In this document: in pieces, positions 34,587-45,984 of the stretch
Layout of the letters: every line of letters begins with the position of its first letter
Position numbering within the stretch: position 1 is the stretch's first letter
Source of the DNA: Delphinus delphis
Taxonomy: Eukaryota; Chordata; Mammalia; Artiodactyla; Delphinidae
DNA length: 64,000 bases
Assembly (NCBI RefSeq): GCF_949987515.2
Contig: NC_082685.1
Coordinates: forward strand, 27,048,168 to 27,112,167
Reading direction: 5' to 3'
The notes under the pieces: generated by a model
The model's input: only the letters and a program-made list of their open reading frames with translations
The model's database searches: none
What the model was told of the DNA's origin: nothing
Program-made: the position numbers and the translations under genes

Positions 34587-34643
34587 GAGCTCTTATCTCT
34601 TGATAGGAGCTCTTATCTCTTGATAGGAGCTCTTATCTCTTGA
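34587..34643. repeat. 20-bp perfect tandem repeat, about 2.8 copies
   Basis: The unit 'tcttatctcttgataggagc' occurs at 34591-34610 and 34611-34630, with a partial third copy from 34631. The copies are identical, so the expansion is recent or kept homogeneous. Each unit contains TTATCT and GATAG, which are GATA-factor-type words. Confidence 0.9.
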
Positions 34644-34669
34644 GTGGTTCCAAGGGCTCTACCCATATT

Positions 34670-34805
34670 TATCTCCCCTAATCTACCCTGGAAGCTAGAA
34701 ACTGTTATTCTTCCAGTTTACAGATGGGAAAACTGAGGCTCAGAATGATTAAGGAACTTGCCTTAAGTCAAGCAGCCAAACAAGATGTGATTCAACAAGG
34801 CCCTC
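34670..34805 (-). repeat. MIR SINE, reverse
   Basis: It contains 'cagtttacagatgggaaaac', 'tgaggctcagaatgattaag' and 'gaacttgccttaagtcaagc'. Confidence 0.8.
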
Positions 34806-34809
34806 ACCT

Positions 34810-35855
34810 TTGAAGGTCTACTTCCTTCCTGGTGAAGGTCACTCTCACTACCCTGCGGAGGACGAGGCCGTATTCTGAGCAGCAGTGTATTTCTGGGGCA
34901 TCACTTTTCTGATGTATCAGTGATTTCTATGAAGCTTGCCCTGCCCTCAGGAAGCATGTGGTCTAGGCAAGAAGGCAAGATTAGCAAATGTGAAACGATC
35001 AGAGAAACAACACAAGGTGGATCCTAAAATAGGCTCCATAGATGATAAATATTGTGGGGAATGCTTTCCAAAGTGCATTTTCTAGAAATGTAGTTCGTTG
35101 GAGTGTTATTATGTCTTTTAAAACATATTCAGGAGTTAGAGTTCATTTGTGAAGCATTGGGCTCAGCACTGTTAATTTTGTTTCTCTGCTGCAGGACTTG
35201 TCAGGACCTTTACTCTCCTAACCTGCCTGACACCTTCCATACCGCATTTCCTTCATTACAAAATGCCATTGGTTGTAAGATGCCCCATTTATTTCATAAT
35301 AACTTTCCCAGGAAATAAACATTTTCACATTTCATATGTATCAAATGAAACAGGTGCTGATTTCCAAAACATTAATAGGTGGATATCAAAGAAATCAGTT
35401 AGGCAGGGTTTCCCAAAACTTTGGACCAAGGAACCATCTTATGCAGGACTGGTGCTCCTCAGAAAAATCTTTGTAAACCATTGGTTGGAGGAGAAAGCTG
35501 CTTCAGACCTGGGGAAGCCAAAGGGACATGGTTGGGGCAGGGGCAGCCTGGAATTGGGTCCCAAATTCTGGACAGGAGAGGCTGAGGGGAAGAGAGAAGG
35601 CAGAGGAGGATGGGTGCTGGAGACCATTAAAGGGCTGTATCCTGCCCTCAGGACCGGGTCCCACCTAGCACCCCATCATGAAGGGGGAAGAAGAGGACAT
35701 TCTCAGGACAGGCTTCCCCACAGCATCTGGCTAAATGCTGAAGACAGTCCAGGGGGCAAGACTCCACACCTCACAGTCTGTTATGGAGACAGTGCAGCCA
35801 GCAGTTTCAGCCCAGGCCAGGTACTGTGGCAGGGGAAATGCGGCCTCTGTGAGAG
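34810..35855. other. Unassigned non-coding stretch
   Basis: The longest open frame in the window (283 codons from 35263) runs through here into L2-like text. It lacks a domain and is judged a chance frame. Confidence 0.35.
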
Positions 35856-35859
35856 CCCA

Positions 35860-36110
35860 GAGGAGGGTGCCCCTCCTGTCTGGGAAGTGGTCAGAGAAGG
35901 CTTCCTGGAAGAGGTAGCTTTTAAGCCACCTGAAGGATGGGGGGAGGTGCACGTTATTAGCAATAGTAGCCTAGATGTTTGGGTAGAGCACAGAGCACTG
36001 GGGGAACTGAGAGCAGTTCAGTTTAGTGGGAGAGGAGGGGCCTCGTGGGAAGCAGGGAGCAATAAGGGAAAAGGTGAACAAAAGCCAGGTCCTGGAGGAC
36101 CCCGAAGACC
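35860..36110 (-). repeat. L2-like fragment, reverse
   Basis: It contains 'gtcagagaaggcttcctgga', 'agaggtagcttttaagccac' and 'ccaggtcctggaggac', matching the reverse L2 pattern. Confidence 0.5.
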
Positions 36111-36149
36111 ATGAGAGGACATATGGATCTCACCATGCAGGCAGACATG

Positions 36150-36395
36150 GTGGGCATAGGTTTAAGACCATGGGCTCTGGAGACAGGCCACTCCCTGTCC
36201 AAATCCCTGCTACAGATATCCTAACTGTGTGACCTTGGGCAAGTTACTTTCCAGCACTAAGCCTCAGTTTTATCATCTGTAAAATGGGAGTGATGACAGT
36301 ACCCTTTGCACAGTTGTTGTGAGGATTATATAGGAAAGTGAATGCCAAGTACCTGGGCTGGAGCAGACCTTTATTATTAAAGGGCATTGGCCCCG
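36150..36395 (+). repeat. MIR SINE, near full length
   Basis: MIR landmarks in order: 'catgggctctggagacaggc', 'actgtgtgaccttgggcaag', 'cagttttatcatctgtaaaa', 'cagttgttgtgaggattata' and a final 'ttattattaaagg'. Confidence 0.85.
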
Positions 36396-36399
36396 GCCC

Positions 36400-37595
36400 T
36401 GGAGTTGGACAGGTGAAGTCTGGCTCCTTCACATGTTAGCTGAGGGCCTCGCCGCCTCCCTGGACCTCCCTTTTTCACCTGTTCAAAGGAGAAGATGTTA
36501 CCTGTCCAACCTCCCACACTGGGTGCAGAAAATCAGAGTGTGGGAAAGAGCTTTGAAAAAGATGCATTACAAGAGAAAAAAGTCCGGGCGGGAGGTGGGA
36601 AGCAACCTAGAAGAGAACTCACAAACCTAACGATAGTTGCTCTGATCGAGGAGTGTGATTGTGGATGATTTTTTTTAACCTCTTTCTTTCCATGGTATGT
36701 TTTAAAAAGAAATTTTTTTGGGTTACCCTCGTTAATAGGAGAAAAATTAAAGTGTCAGTCAGCACAGTTATTATCTTTATCTTTCTTTCTAAATTCCTGC
36801 CCTTCCTTAAATCTATAAATGTTCCTCTCATTTACATCAACTGCTCCCTCTTTAGTTGTGGGGAAACACCTGCAAACCCATCTCTCTCATCACACAACGT
36901 GATAGAGAAAGAGATCCAGCCTGAGGTCCTTAACCACAGGGCCTGCTGGGCCCCCATTAGCAACATGCCATCACATACAGGCTCTGCCTCTCTTAGCTGG
37001 TCTGTGGTGCGACCCTCAGACCACCAGGCACACCCTCAGAACCCAGCAACTTCCCCCCATGGGAGGTGGGGGCACTTTGAGCCCCGAGACTCCATCTGGA
37101 TGTGGGACCAACCTCAGTGTTGCTAAGCGTGTGGGGTTTCCATGAGGATCACTTGGAATCATGGATGAGCAGGGGCCTCATACGCACGTGGGAGGGGTTG
37201 GCAGAGCCGGTTGGTATGGGAGGTCATTGGCAGTCCCACCTGCTCTCCCGCTCAGGGTGTAGGTGGTTAATGTCACTGGTCCAGGAGACACACTATCCTG
37301 ACAGACAAGAGGTAAGAGATTGCAGGGCCCTGAGTCAGTTTGTGTCCACCACAAGGTTGACCCTCAGCCACCGACCACAGAGCTAACACTGTAGCCCAAG
37401 GAAGGGCCTGCCCAGCCGGTGCTTCATTCCAGCTCCCGGCCTGGCCAACCAGGAAGCAAGAGGAGCCACGGGAAGCTGGGAGGCCCTGCAGGAAGGCTTG
37501 CATCCAGGTGGCTGCTGAAAATCTCACTCATCTTTGCCCTTGGAGGCAAAGCAGCACTCCTTTGCCATGCCTCTTGATGATAAGTACCCAGAATA
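36400..37595. other. Unassigned non-coding stretch
   Basis: No gene or confident repeat. The interval 36620-36850 is AT-rich. Confidence 0.4.
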
Positions 37596-37599
37596 TTAA

Positions 37600-37891
37600 A
37601 AACCATTTACACTTTTTTGGTTCCACTTCTTGGAATCTATTCCAAGGAAACGATCAAAATTACAGAAATGGCTACCTGCATAAAGATGTTCTGTGCAGCC
37701 TTATTTATAACTTGGAGAAAGGGAAGTAATCTTTATGTTGAACAATTTGGACATAAAATTGAGATAGTGGAGTAAATTGTACTCTGCCTTCTAACTGTCA
37801 TGCAGACAGTAAAAATATTGTCATGAAGACTTTGTATTGATAAGGGAAAATGATTATAGTACAATGTTAAACTAAAAATTAGAAAAGTATA
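37600..37891 (+). repeat. Old L1 (L1M/HAL1-like) fragment, host of a younger L1
   Basis: It contains 'cttggaatctattccaagga', 'cagccttatttataacttgg' and 'taaattgtactctgccttct', typical of an old L1 3' region. It is cut by the younger L1 and resumes at about 41099-41140. Confidence 0.55.
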
Positions 37892-40800
37892 TGCAGAAAT
37901 ACAGAGGATCATGAGAGATTACTACAAGCAACTATATGCCAATAAAATGGACAACCTGGAAGAAATGGACAAGTTCTTAGAAATGCACAACCTTCCAAGA
38001 CTGAACCAGGAAGAAATAGAAAATATGAACAGACCAATCACAAGCACTGAAATTGAAACTGTGATTAAAAATCTTCCAATAAGGCTTCCCTGGTGGCGCA
38101 GTGGTTGAGAGTCTGCCTGTCGATGCAGGGGACATGGGTTCGTGCCCTGGTCCGGGAAGATCCCACATGCCGCGGAGCGGCTGGGCCCGTGAGCCATGGC
38201 CACTGAGTCTGCGCATCTGGAGCCTGTGCTCCGCAATGGGAGAGGCCACAGCAGTGAGAGGCCTGTGTACCGCAAAAAAAAAAAAAAAAAAAAAAAAATC
38301 TTCCAACAAACAAAAGCCCAGGACCAGATGGCTTCACAGGCAAATTCTATCAAACATTTAGAGAACAGCTAACACCTATCCTTCTCAAACTCTTCCAAAA
38401 TATAGCAGAGGGAGGAACACTCCCAAACTCATTCTACGAGGCCACCATCACTCTGATACCAAAACCAGACAAAGATGTCACAGAGAAAGAAAACTACAGG
38501 CCAATATCACTGATGAACATAGATGCAAAAATCCTCAACCAAATACCAGCAAACAAAATCCAACAATACATTAAAAGGATCATACACCATGATCAAGTGG
38601 GGTTTATCCCAGGAATGCAAGGATTCTTCAATATACACAAATCAATCAACGTGATACACCATATTAACAAATTGAAGGAGAAAAACCACATGATCATCTC
38701 AATAGATGCAGAGAAATCTTTCGACAAAATTCAACATCCGTTTATGACAAAAACCCTCCAGAAAGTAGGCACAGAGTGAACTTTTCTCAACATAATAAAG
38801 GCCATATATGACAAACCCACAGCCAACATCATCCTCAATGGTGAAAAACTGAAAGCATTTCAACTAAGATCAGGAACAAGACAAGGTTGCCCACTCTCAC
38901 CACTATTATTCAACATAGTTTTGGAAGTTTTAGCCACAGCAATCACAGAAGAAAAACAAATAAAAGGAATCCAAATTGGAGAAGAAGGAGTAAAGCTGTC
39001 ACTGTTTGCAGATGGCATGATACTATACATAGAGAATCCTAAAGATGCTACCAGAAAACTACTAGAGCTAATCAATGAATTTGGTAAAGTAGCAGGATAC
39101 AAAATTAATGCACAGAAATCTCTGGCATTCCTATACACTAATGATGAAAAATCTGAAAGTGAAATTAAGAAAACACTCCCATTTACCATTGCAACAAAAA
39201 GAATAAAATATCTAGGAATAAACCTACCTAAGGAGACAAAAGACCTGTATGCAGAAAATTATAAGACACTGATGAAAGAAATTAAAGATGATACAGATAG
39301 ATGGAGAGATATACCATGTTCTTGGATTGGAAGAATCAACATTGTGAAAATGACTCTACTACCCAAAACAATCTACAGATTCAATGCAATCCCTATCAAA
39401 CTACCACTGGCATTTTTCACAGAACTAGAACAAAAAATTTCACAATTTGTATGGAAACACAAAAGACCCCGAATAGCCAAAGCAATTTTGAGAAATAAAA
39501 ACGGAGCTGGAGGAATCAGGCTCCTGGACCTCAGACTATACTACAAAGCTACAGTGATCAAGACAGTATGGTACTGGCACAAAACAGAAATATAGATCAA
39601 TGGAACAGGATAGATAGCCCAGAGATAAACCCACACACATATGGTCACCTTATCTTTGATAAAGGAGGCAAGAACAAACAGTGGAGAAAAGACAGCCTCT
39701 TCAATAAGTGGTGCTGGGAAAACTGGACAGCTACATGTAAAAGAATGAAATTAGAACACTCCCTAACACCATACACAAAATAAACTCAAAATGGATTAAA
39801 GACCTAATTGTAAGACCAGACACTATAAAACTCTTAGAGGAAAACATAGGCAGAACACTCTATGACATAAATCACAGCAAGATCCTTTTTGACCCACCTC
39901 CTAGAGAAATGGAAATAAAAACAAAAATAAACAAATGGGACCTAATGAAACTTAAAAGCTTTTGCACAGCAAAGGAAACCATAAATAAGATGAAAAGACA
40001 ACCCTCAGAATGGGAAAAAATATGTGCAAATGAAGCAACTGACAAAGGATTAATCTCCAAAACATACAAGCAACTCATGCAGCTCAATATCAAAAAAACT
40101 AACAACCCAATCCAAAAACGGGCAGAAGACCTAAAGAGACATTTCTCCAAAGAAGATATACAGATTGCCAACAAACACATGAAAGACTGCTCAACATCAT
40201 TCATTATTAGAGAAATGCAAATCAAAACTACAATGAGGTATCATCTCACACTGGTCAGAGTGGGCATCATCAAAAAATCTACAAACAATAAATGCTGGAA
40301 AGGGTGTGGAGAAAGGGAACCCTCTTGCACTGTTGGTGGGAATGTAAATTGATACAGCCACTATGGAGAACAGTATGGAGGTTTCTTAAAAAACTAAAAA
40401 TAGAATTACCATATGACCCAGCAATCCCACTACTGGGCATATACCCTGAGAAAACCATAGTTCAAAAAGAGTCATGTACCAAAATGTTCATTGCAGCTCT
40501 GTTTACTATAGCCAGGACATGGAAGCAACCTAAGTGTCCATCGACAGATGAATGGATAAAGAAGATGTGGCACATATATACAATGGAATATTACTCAGCC
40601 ATAAAAAGGAACGAAACTGAGTTATTTGTAGTGAGGTGGATGGACCTAGAGACTGTCATACAGAGTGAAATAAGTCAGAAAGAGGAAAACAAATACCATA
40701 TGCTAATACATATATATGGAATCTAAAAAAAAAAAAAGGTCTGAGGAACCTAGAGGCAGGACAGGAATAAAGATGCAGACGTAGAGAATGGACTTGAGGA

Positions 40801-41098
40801 CGTGGGGAGGGGGAAGGGTAAGCTGGGACAAAGTGAGAGAGGGGCATGGACATATATACACTACCAAATGTAAAATAGTTAGTAGGAAGCAGCCGCATAG
40901 CACAAGGAGATCAGCTCGGTGCTTTGTGACCACCTAGAGGGGTGGGATAGGGTGGGTGGGAGGGAGGGAGACGCAAGAGGGAAGAGATATGGGGACATAT
41001 GTATATGTGTAAATGAGTCACTTTGTTATAAAGGAGAAACTAACACACAATTGTAAAGCAATTATTCTCCAATAAAGATGTTAAAAAATAAATTAATT
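37892..41098 (+). mobile_element. 5'-truncated L1 LINE (ORF2 second half plus 3' UTR), inactive
   Basis: About 3.2 kb of L1 including a 0.2-kb SINE. Recognisable ORF2 text begins in the reverse-transcriptase region and runs to its C-terminus near 40726. The 3' UTR then contains 'ggacatatgtatatgtgtaa' and ends 'ctccaataaagatg' plus an A-rich tail. The reverse-transcriptase signature FADD is FADG (39005-39016). There are stops (TGA at 38777-38779, TAG at 39593-39595) and frame changes, so no functional protein is encoded. A 17-base target-site duplication (37875-37891 and 41099-41115, one mismatch) proves a single retrotransposition event. Human-like L1 is 6-7 kb, so more than half of the 5' side is missing. 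Confidence 0.95.
38083..38298 (+). mobile_element. CHR-type tRNA-derived SINE inside the L1
   Basis: It starts 'ggcttccctggtggcgcagt' and ends in an A-run of about 25. The duplication 'aaaaatcttccaa' of L1 sequence lies on both sides, so it landed after the L1. Confidence 0.93.
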
Positions 41099-41139
41099 AA
41101 AATTAGAAGAGTATAAAACTCTACGCAATTGTGTTAGAT

Positions 41140-41625
41140 TGTAAAATGGTCCACCATTTTGTACGAGGACCACAGAGCTAACAGTGTAGCCCAAAGAAGA
41201 ATATTTTGTAGGTCCTCCAGTAGTCTTTCCTTTCTCCCTTGAATCTGGGCTGGCCTTTGATCTGCTTGGACTAATAGAAAATGAAATAATTGCACAGCAC
41301 AGGACACCAATCCTCGGCCCTGAGAATATTTGCAGCTTCTGCTTTTCCTACTGCTCTTGGAACCAGCACCATGAGAACAGGCTCATCTAAGCTACTAAGA
41401 AACACATGGCATAGTCACCCACTGTCACCCCAGCTGATAGCCAGCCAACCATGCAACATAAGAGAGGCCTTACAGGGTCACTGACTGCAGGTAGCATGAG
41501 TGAGCCAGCTGAGATCAGCCAAGCCCAGCCCAGACCAGAAGAAACATCGAGCAGAATCATGAGCCACTGCTGTTGCTAAATTTGGGGGTGGTTTGTTACA
41601 CAGCAATGGATACCTGATACACCAG
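41140..41625 (+). repeat. MLT1-type MaLR LTR
   Basis: It contains 'gaatctgggctggcctttga', 'gtgagccagctgagatcagc', 'caagcccagcccagaccaga' and the end 'ggtttgttacacagcaatgg'. This order matches MLT1 LTRs. No internal retroviral sequence is attached. Confidence 0.65.
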
Positions 41626-41629
41626 CTTA

Positions 41630-42955
41630 TGCTTATTCCTATGTACAGAAAAACCATTTAGAAAGGAAAAACAATCCTGGATGGAAAGATTCCAAGGTGC
41701 AAAAATAGTGGATTTATTAAATGGTAGGATTACAGGTAATTAAAAAAATTAGTTGTTTCAAAATTACAAGACTCTGCTTAAGCTATTTACAGTGAAAAAC
41801 AAAGGCACATTTTAAAAAGTGAAAATAGGAGCTGAATTTTCCTCTCTGGAGAGTTCTAATTCAAACCTCTCTGGCATATTCCTGTTCAGAATTGGGACCT
41901 CATCATCAATCTCCTGCCTTTGGCAGATGTGGGAGGAAACTTGAGCTGTGTCCTCCACTGCAGGGCCAGGATGGTGGGTTCTGGAGGGCTGCCCCCAGGC
42001 CCCCTCAGCCTCTCCCTTGTGGGTTTTGAAGTGAGAAGCTTGGGAACTGTTGTCTGTTTTTGGCAGCCATCTTTAGCTCCCCTCTCTGAATCCCTGTGGC
42101 ATTCTCAGTCCATACAATGCAAGCAGCCCCATGCCCCTGGTTACCTTGAATTGTTTCCCTGTGTTTGGAGAGCTCCAGAAGGAGAGCTGGCACAGCAGGA
42201 TAAGCCTGGCATTTGGAGTATAAAGGCCTGGACCCAAACCCCAGCTCTGCCCTTCTTGGCTCCTGCATTCATTTCTTGGCACCTCTATGCTCCAGGGCCG
42301 GGGGTGTAGGCTGGACATTCAGAGATGAACTAGCCACAGCCTGTGCCCTAGGGAAGTACTTGGTCTTGTGGGTGAGACCTACACACTCAAAAGCCAAAGT
42401 TAGGGTGACCACATCATTTATTGTTCAAACGGGGACATTTCGGGGAGTAAAAGGGGCTGACTACAGTCAACAAGGGCTGTCCAGGGCTAACAGGGACCTA
42501 TGGTCACGCTATCCACCGCCCAGCTCCTTCATATGGAGTTGAAGTCAAGAGATGCTGTCCAGCAAACAAAAGGAATTCAAACAAATTAAAAAGAAATTCA
42601 CTGCTCTCCTTTAAACGCGTAAAAGTGGATACCATTCACAATTCACAGTTACACCTCTGCTTTTCCTTTGCTCCTGAGTTTTTCCTAACCGAAGCTGCTC
42701 CAAACATCTGACATGTCAAACCAGAGAGAATTTTCTAGGACACCTGGCCCACATGGATTTTCTCTCTTTCTGCCACACCCTCCCTTTCCAGCTCTTAGCT
42801 CTGTGTTACCTCTCTGCCTCTCTAAAGCCAGCTCTCTCTCTCTCCCTTCTCCAGAGGGACAGGCAGGAGGAGGGGAGGAGAATCTGAGAGTCAAGGACAA
42901 AGGGCTGACTATTTGGGGGGTGGGGAAGGAATGGGAGGTCCGCGTAGATAAATGT
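41630..42955. other. Mostly unassigned non-coding stretch
   Basis: A reverse L2-like fragment may lie near 42310-42400. No gene was recognised. Confidence 0.35.
42408..42520. mobile_element. Possible small DNA transposon remnant
   Basis: It begins 'tagggtgaccacatcattta' and ends 'acctatggtcacgctat', giving imperfect terminal inverted repeats (gtgacca and tggtcac). Family unknown. Confidence 0.35.
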
Positions 42956-42959
42956 TATC

Positions 42960-43250
42960 AATCTTATTCCTGGCATACACATAGATGCTCATCCAAGACT
43001 ACATTTCCCAGGCTCCCTTGCAGCTGGGTTGGACCATGTGACTAGTCTCCACAAATGGAATGTAAGGATAAGTCTTGCATGTCACTTCCAGGCCAAGGTG
43101 GTTAAGTATCATATATTCAATCATCCACATTCTCTCTCTGTACCCACTCCCTCCCTGCAGTCTACCAGCTGGATAACTCCAAGGTGACCTCAAGGCCACA
43201 AGACAGTGGAGCCACAAGATGTAAGGGGCCTGATTCCCCTGGCAGCCAGC
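42960..43250 (+). repeat. Ancient LTR-like repeat
   Basis: It contains 'actacatttcccaggctccc', 'ttgcagctgggttggaccat' and 'gtgactagtctccacaaatg', a signature of an old mammalian LTR whose family name I cannot confirm. Confidence 0.45.
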
Positions 43251-43251
43251 T

Positions 43252-44100
43252 GTAGAAAAATAAAATAAAAATGGAGTCAGTATTGCTAAGAGAGCTCTCT
43301 AAAGGGGATTCAGGAGGCCATTAAGGAAGTGTGATTTATATACATAGCAGCCTGGATGGAATCTGACCTTTCGACCACTTATTGTCCTAATGAAGTCATC
43401 CAGAACATCTGCCAGAAACAAGATACTTTCCAAACTCTTACCCTAAAGTAACTTGTGAAAGTCCGTCTGCTTATTGGACTCATACCCTAAACTAACTCGT
43501 GATTCCTTAAAGACAGACATTTCCTGACTTGCATCAAAGTCAAGCACAATTCTCACCAGGCAACTTTTAGCAACCTTGTGGCTTTTCGTCTTTACAAGCC
43601 GCTGACTCTTTCTCTTCCCTGGAACATTCTTTCGGTTTCACCAGAATCTGTGTCTCCCAAATTGCAATTCTTTTAATTTATTTAATTTTTGGCTGCATTG
43701 GGTCTTTGTTGCTGCGCGCGGGCTTCCTCTAGTTGCGGCGAGCGGGGGCTACTCTTCGTTGCGGCGTGCGGGTTTCTCATTGCGGTGGCTTCTCTTTGTT
43801 TCGGAGCACGGGCTGTAGGCGTGCGGGCTTCAGTAGTTGTGGAGTGTGGCCTTCAGTAGTCGTGGCGTGCGGGCTTCAGTAGTTGTGATGCGCGGGCTCA
43901 GTAGTTGTGGCGCATGGGCTTAGTTGCTCTGCAGCATGTGGGATCTTCCCGGACCAGGGCTCGAATCCGTGTCCCCTGCATTGGCAGGCGGATTCTTAAC
44001 CACTGCGCCGCCAGGGAAGCCCCCCGAATTGCAATTCTTAAGACTCCAAATAAACTCTTTTCTTATTTTCAGCCTCCTGCATTGTTTTTTGGTCGATTTA
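43252..44100 (+). mobile_element. Probable solo ERV LTR, interrupted by a CHRL-like SINE
   Basis: The sequence starts TG (43251-43252), has an 'aataaactcttttcttattt' polyadenylation-type region after the SINE (44049-44068), and ends around 'ggtcgattta' near 44100. No gag, pol or env text was seen, so it is best read as a lone LTR. The call rests on layout, not on a database match. Confidence 0.45.
43673..44026 (-). mobile_element. CHRL-like tRNA-derived SINE, reverse
   Basis: In reverse it runs from 'ggctgcattgggtctttgtt' through 'gggcttcagtagttgtg' modules to 'gccgccagggaagcccc'. An exact duplication of 'aattgcaattctt' lies at 43660-43672 and 44027-44039. Confidence 0.93.
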
Positions 44101-44269
44101 CCTAGAAAAGGAGCCGTACAACCAGTAGCATACATATTGGGCTTTCCAAAGGTGAGAAATGTTATTGGCGAGAGCCATTAAAATCTTGAGGTTGTTGCCG
44201 CAGTTAGTCTATCCTGGCTACTTCACCTCCCTCTCAGGGCTGTTACATAGATTAAATAAAATGAATATA

Positions 44270-44745
44270 ATGGCTTAAATGGTGCTCCCACCCCACAATG
44301 ATATATCCATGTCCAAATCCCCGAATCCTGTGAATGTGGCTTTATGAGGTGAAAGGGTCTTTGCCCATGTAAATTAAATTAAGAATCTTGAGGTCCTCCT
44401 GGTTTACCTGTTACCTGTGTGGGCTCTAAGTCCATTGATGACAGCCTTTATAAAACAGGAGAGTAGAAGACACAGACAGAAGAGGAGAAGGTCATGTGGA
44501 GACAGAAGCAGAGATTGGAGTGATGCAGCCACAAGCCAAGGAATGCCTGGAGCCACCAGCAGCCGGAAGAGGCAAGGAATGGATTCTCCCCTAGAGCCTT
44601 CCTAGGGAACTTGGTCCTGCTGACCCCTTGATTTTGGATTTCTAGCCTCCAGAACTGTGTGACAATAAATTTCTGTTGCTTTAAGCCACCCACCCAGTTT
44701 GTGGTCACGTGTTATAACAACCCCAGGAAATGAATACAGTGAGGT
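44270..44745 (+). repeat. MLT1/MST-type MaLR LTR
   Basis: The MaLR order is clear: 'ccatgtccaaatccccgaat', 'tgaatgtggctttatgaggt', 'ggtcatgtggagacagaagc', 'cagccacaagccaaggaatg', 'ttctagcctccagaactgtg', and 'ttgctttaagccacccaccc'. Confidence 0.85.
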
Positions 44746-44814
44746 GTGCACAGGGGCTAGCACAGGGCCCAGCACAAAGTAAATGATGACAGTAAAGGGT
44801 GACAAAAAAAAAAT

Positions 44815-45305
44815 CATCCCTTGAATGCCTCCACAGTTCCCTCCTTAGAGACAGGTCTTCTGGGAGATTGTGTCCGCAGAGAGCAGGAACAATTGAAATC
44901 TGTATTGTTAATTCCCAGAGAAGTTTCTAACGAAGCTCATAATAGTATTTGCACTGAGAGTAAATGTAGACCTTGAGCTTTGTGGGAGCAATTTAAAGAG
45001 GACAGACATACATTTTCATTAATGTGTGACCAAAACGATTAAAAAGCCTCTCTCTGCAGCATCTCTTTTTAAATGCCTGCGGAAGCAGCTACTGGGACCG
45101 TCTGCCTGGGGCAGACTAAAAACCAGCCTCAGGCAAAGGGATGTGAGTCCCTGGACCTTCGGGAAGGCCATTCCGAGTCCCTCTCGAGGCTGGGGTCCAG
45201 AAGGGGTTGAGAGACGCTTCACAGGACCTTCCTGAAAGCAGATGTGACATGGCAAAGAAAAGGCCATGCAGGGGCAGTGGAGTGGCCAGCTGCTTACGAC
45301 TCTGG
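44815..45305. other. Unassigned non-coding stretch, AT-rich at 44880-45060
   Basis: No repeat or gene was recognised. A candidate conserved element at 44880-45060 holds ATTAATG and TTTAAATG words. Confidence 0.35.
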
Positions 45306-45309
45306 AGAT

Positions 45310-45515
45310 GTCTGTTCAGTAAGGTAGCCCCAGTCACATGTGGCTATTTAAATTTAAATTCATTACAATGAAATAAAATTAAAAATTTAGTTCCCCACTC
45401 ATGTGAGCCACTTTTCAAGGGCACAATAGCCATATGTCACTAGAGGCTACCACATTGTATGGCTCGAATTTATAGAACTTTTCCATCATCACAGAAAGTT
45501 CTATTGGACCACCCT
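45310..45515. mobile_element. hAT-type DNA transposon with partly palindromic body
   Basis: It contains 'ttcagtaaggtagccccagt', 'cacatgtggctatttaaatt', the later 'catgtgagccacttttcaag', and ends 'gaaagttctattggacc'. This matches a common small hAT element with self-complementary ends. Confidence 0.65.
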
Positions 45516-45519
45516 GCTT

Positions 45520-45735
45520 AACCAGGAGGCTCTGTGAGTTACCAGCACTGTGACCTCAGACAAGTAGGTCTCCGCTTGTCTCGGACACTGTCTCTGCCTC
45601 AGTGTCCCCATCTACAAAATGAGGATAATGACAGTATTTACATCATAGGATCAGGATCAAATGAGATACTAGATTCCAGTGCTCAGCTCAGTGCCTGACA
45701 CGTGTTAGCGCTCAGTAATTGAGAGTGTTCCTTAT
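45520..45735 (+). repeat. MIR SINE, near full length
   Basis: It contains 'cagcactgtgacctcagaca', 'ccatctacaaaatgaggata', 'cagctcagtgcctgacacgt' and a 'gctcagtaattg' tail. Confidence 0.85.
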
Positions 45736-45839
45736 GGGTAGAGAAATAACCTACAGCAGAGAAGTAAGGCAAGCACATGGCCCGGGAGTCAGGAGTTATG
45801 GGCTCCAGGCTAGGTTCTGATATTTACCAGAGGCTGTAG

Positions 45840-45960
45840 AGAAAGACCATAGTTCCAATTCCTGCTCCATCAAAGCTGTGTGGCTTTGGGTAAGTCATTT
45901 CCCCTCTCTGAGTTCATATGGCTTACCAATAGAAGGGAAGTTCGTATCTTATAGGATCCT
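45840..45960 (+). repeat. MIR SINE fragment
   Basis: It contains 'gttccaattcctgctccatc', 'gctgtgtggctttgggtaag' and 'tcatttcccctctctgagtt'. Confidence 0.7.
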
Positions 45961-45984
45961 ACACTTACAGGAAAAGAGAAGGGC

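Noticed and set aside
35263..36114. 283-codon open frame, the longest in the window
   Set aside because: No domain, no splice-site support, and the end runs into L2-like text. Judged a chance frame.
38513..40726. Several open frames resembling L1 ORF2 protein
   Set aside because: They are fragments of one dead retrotransposon with stops and frame changes, so they are annotated under the L1 and not as genes.
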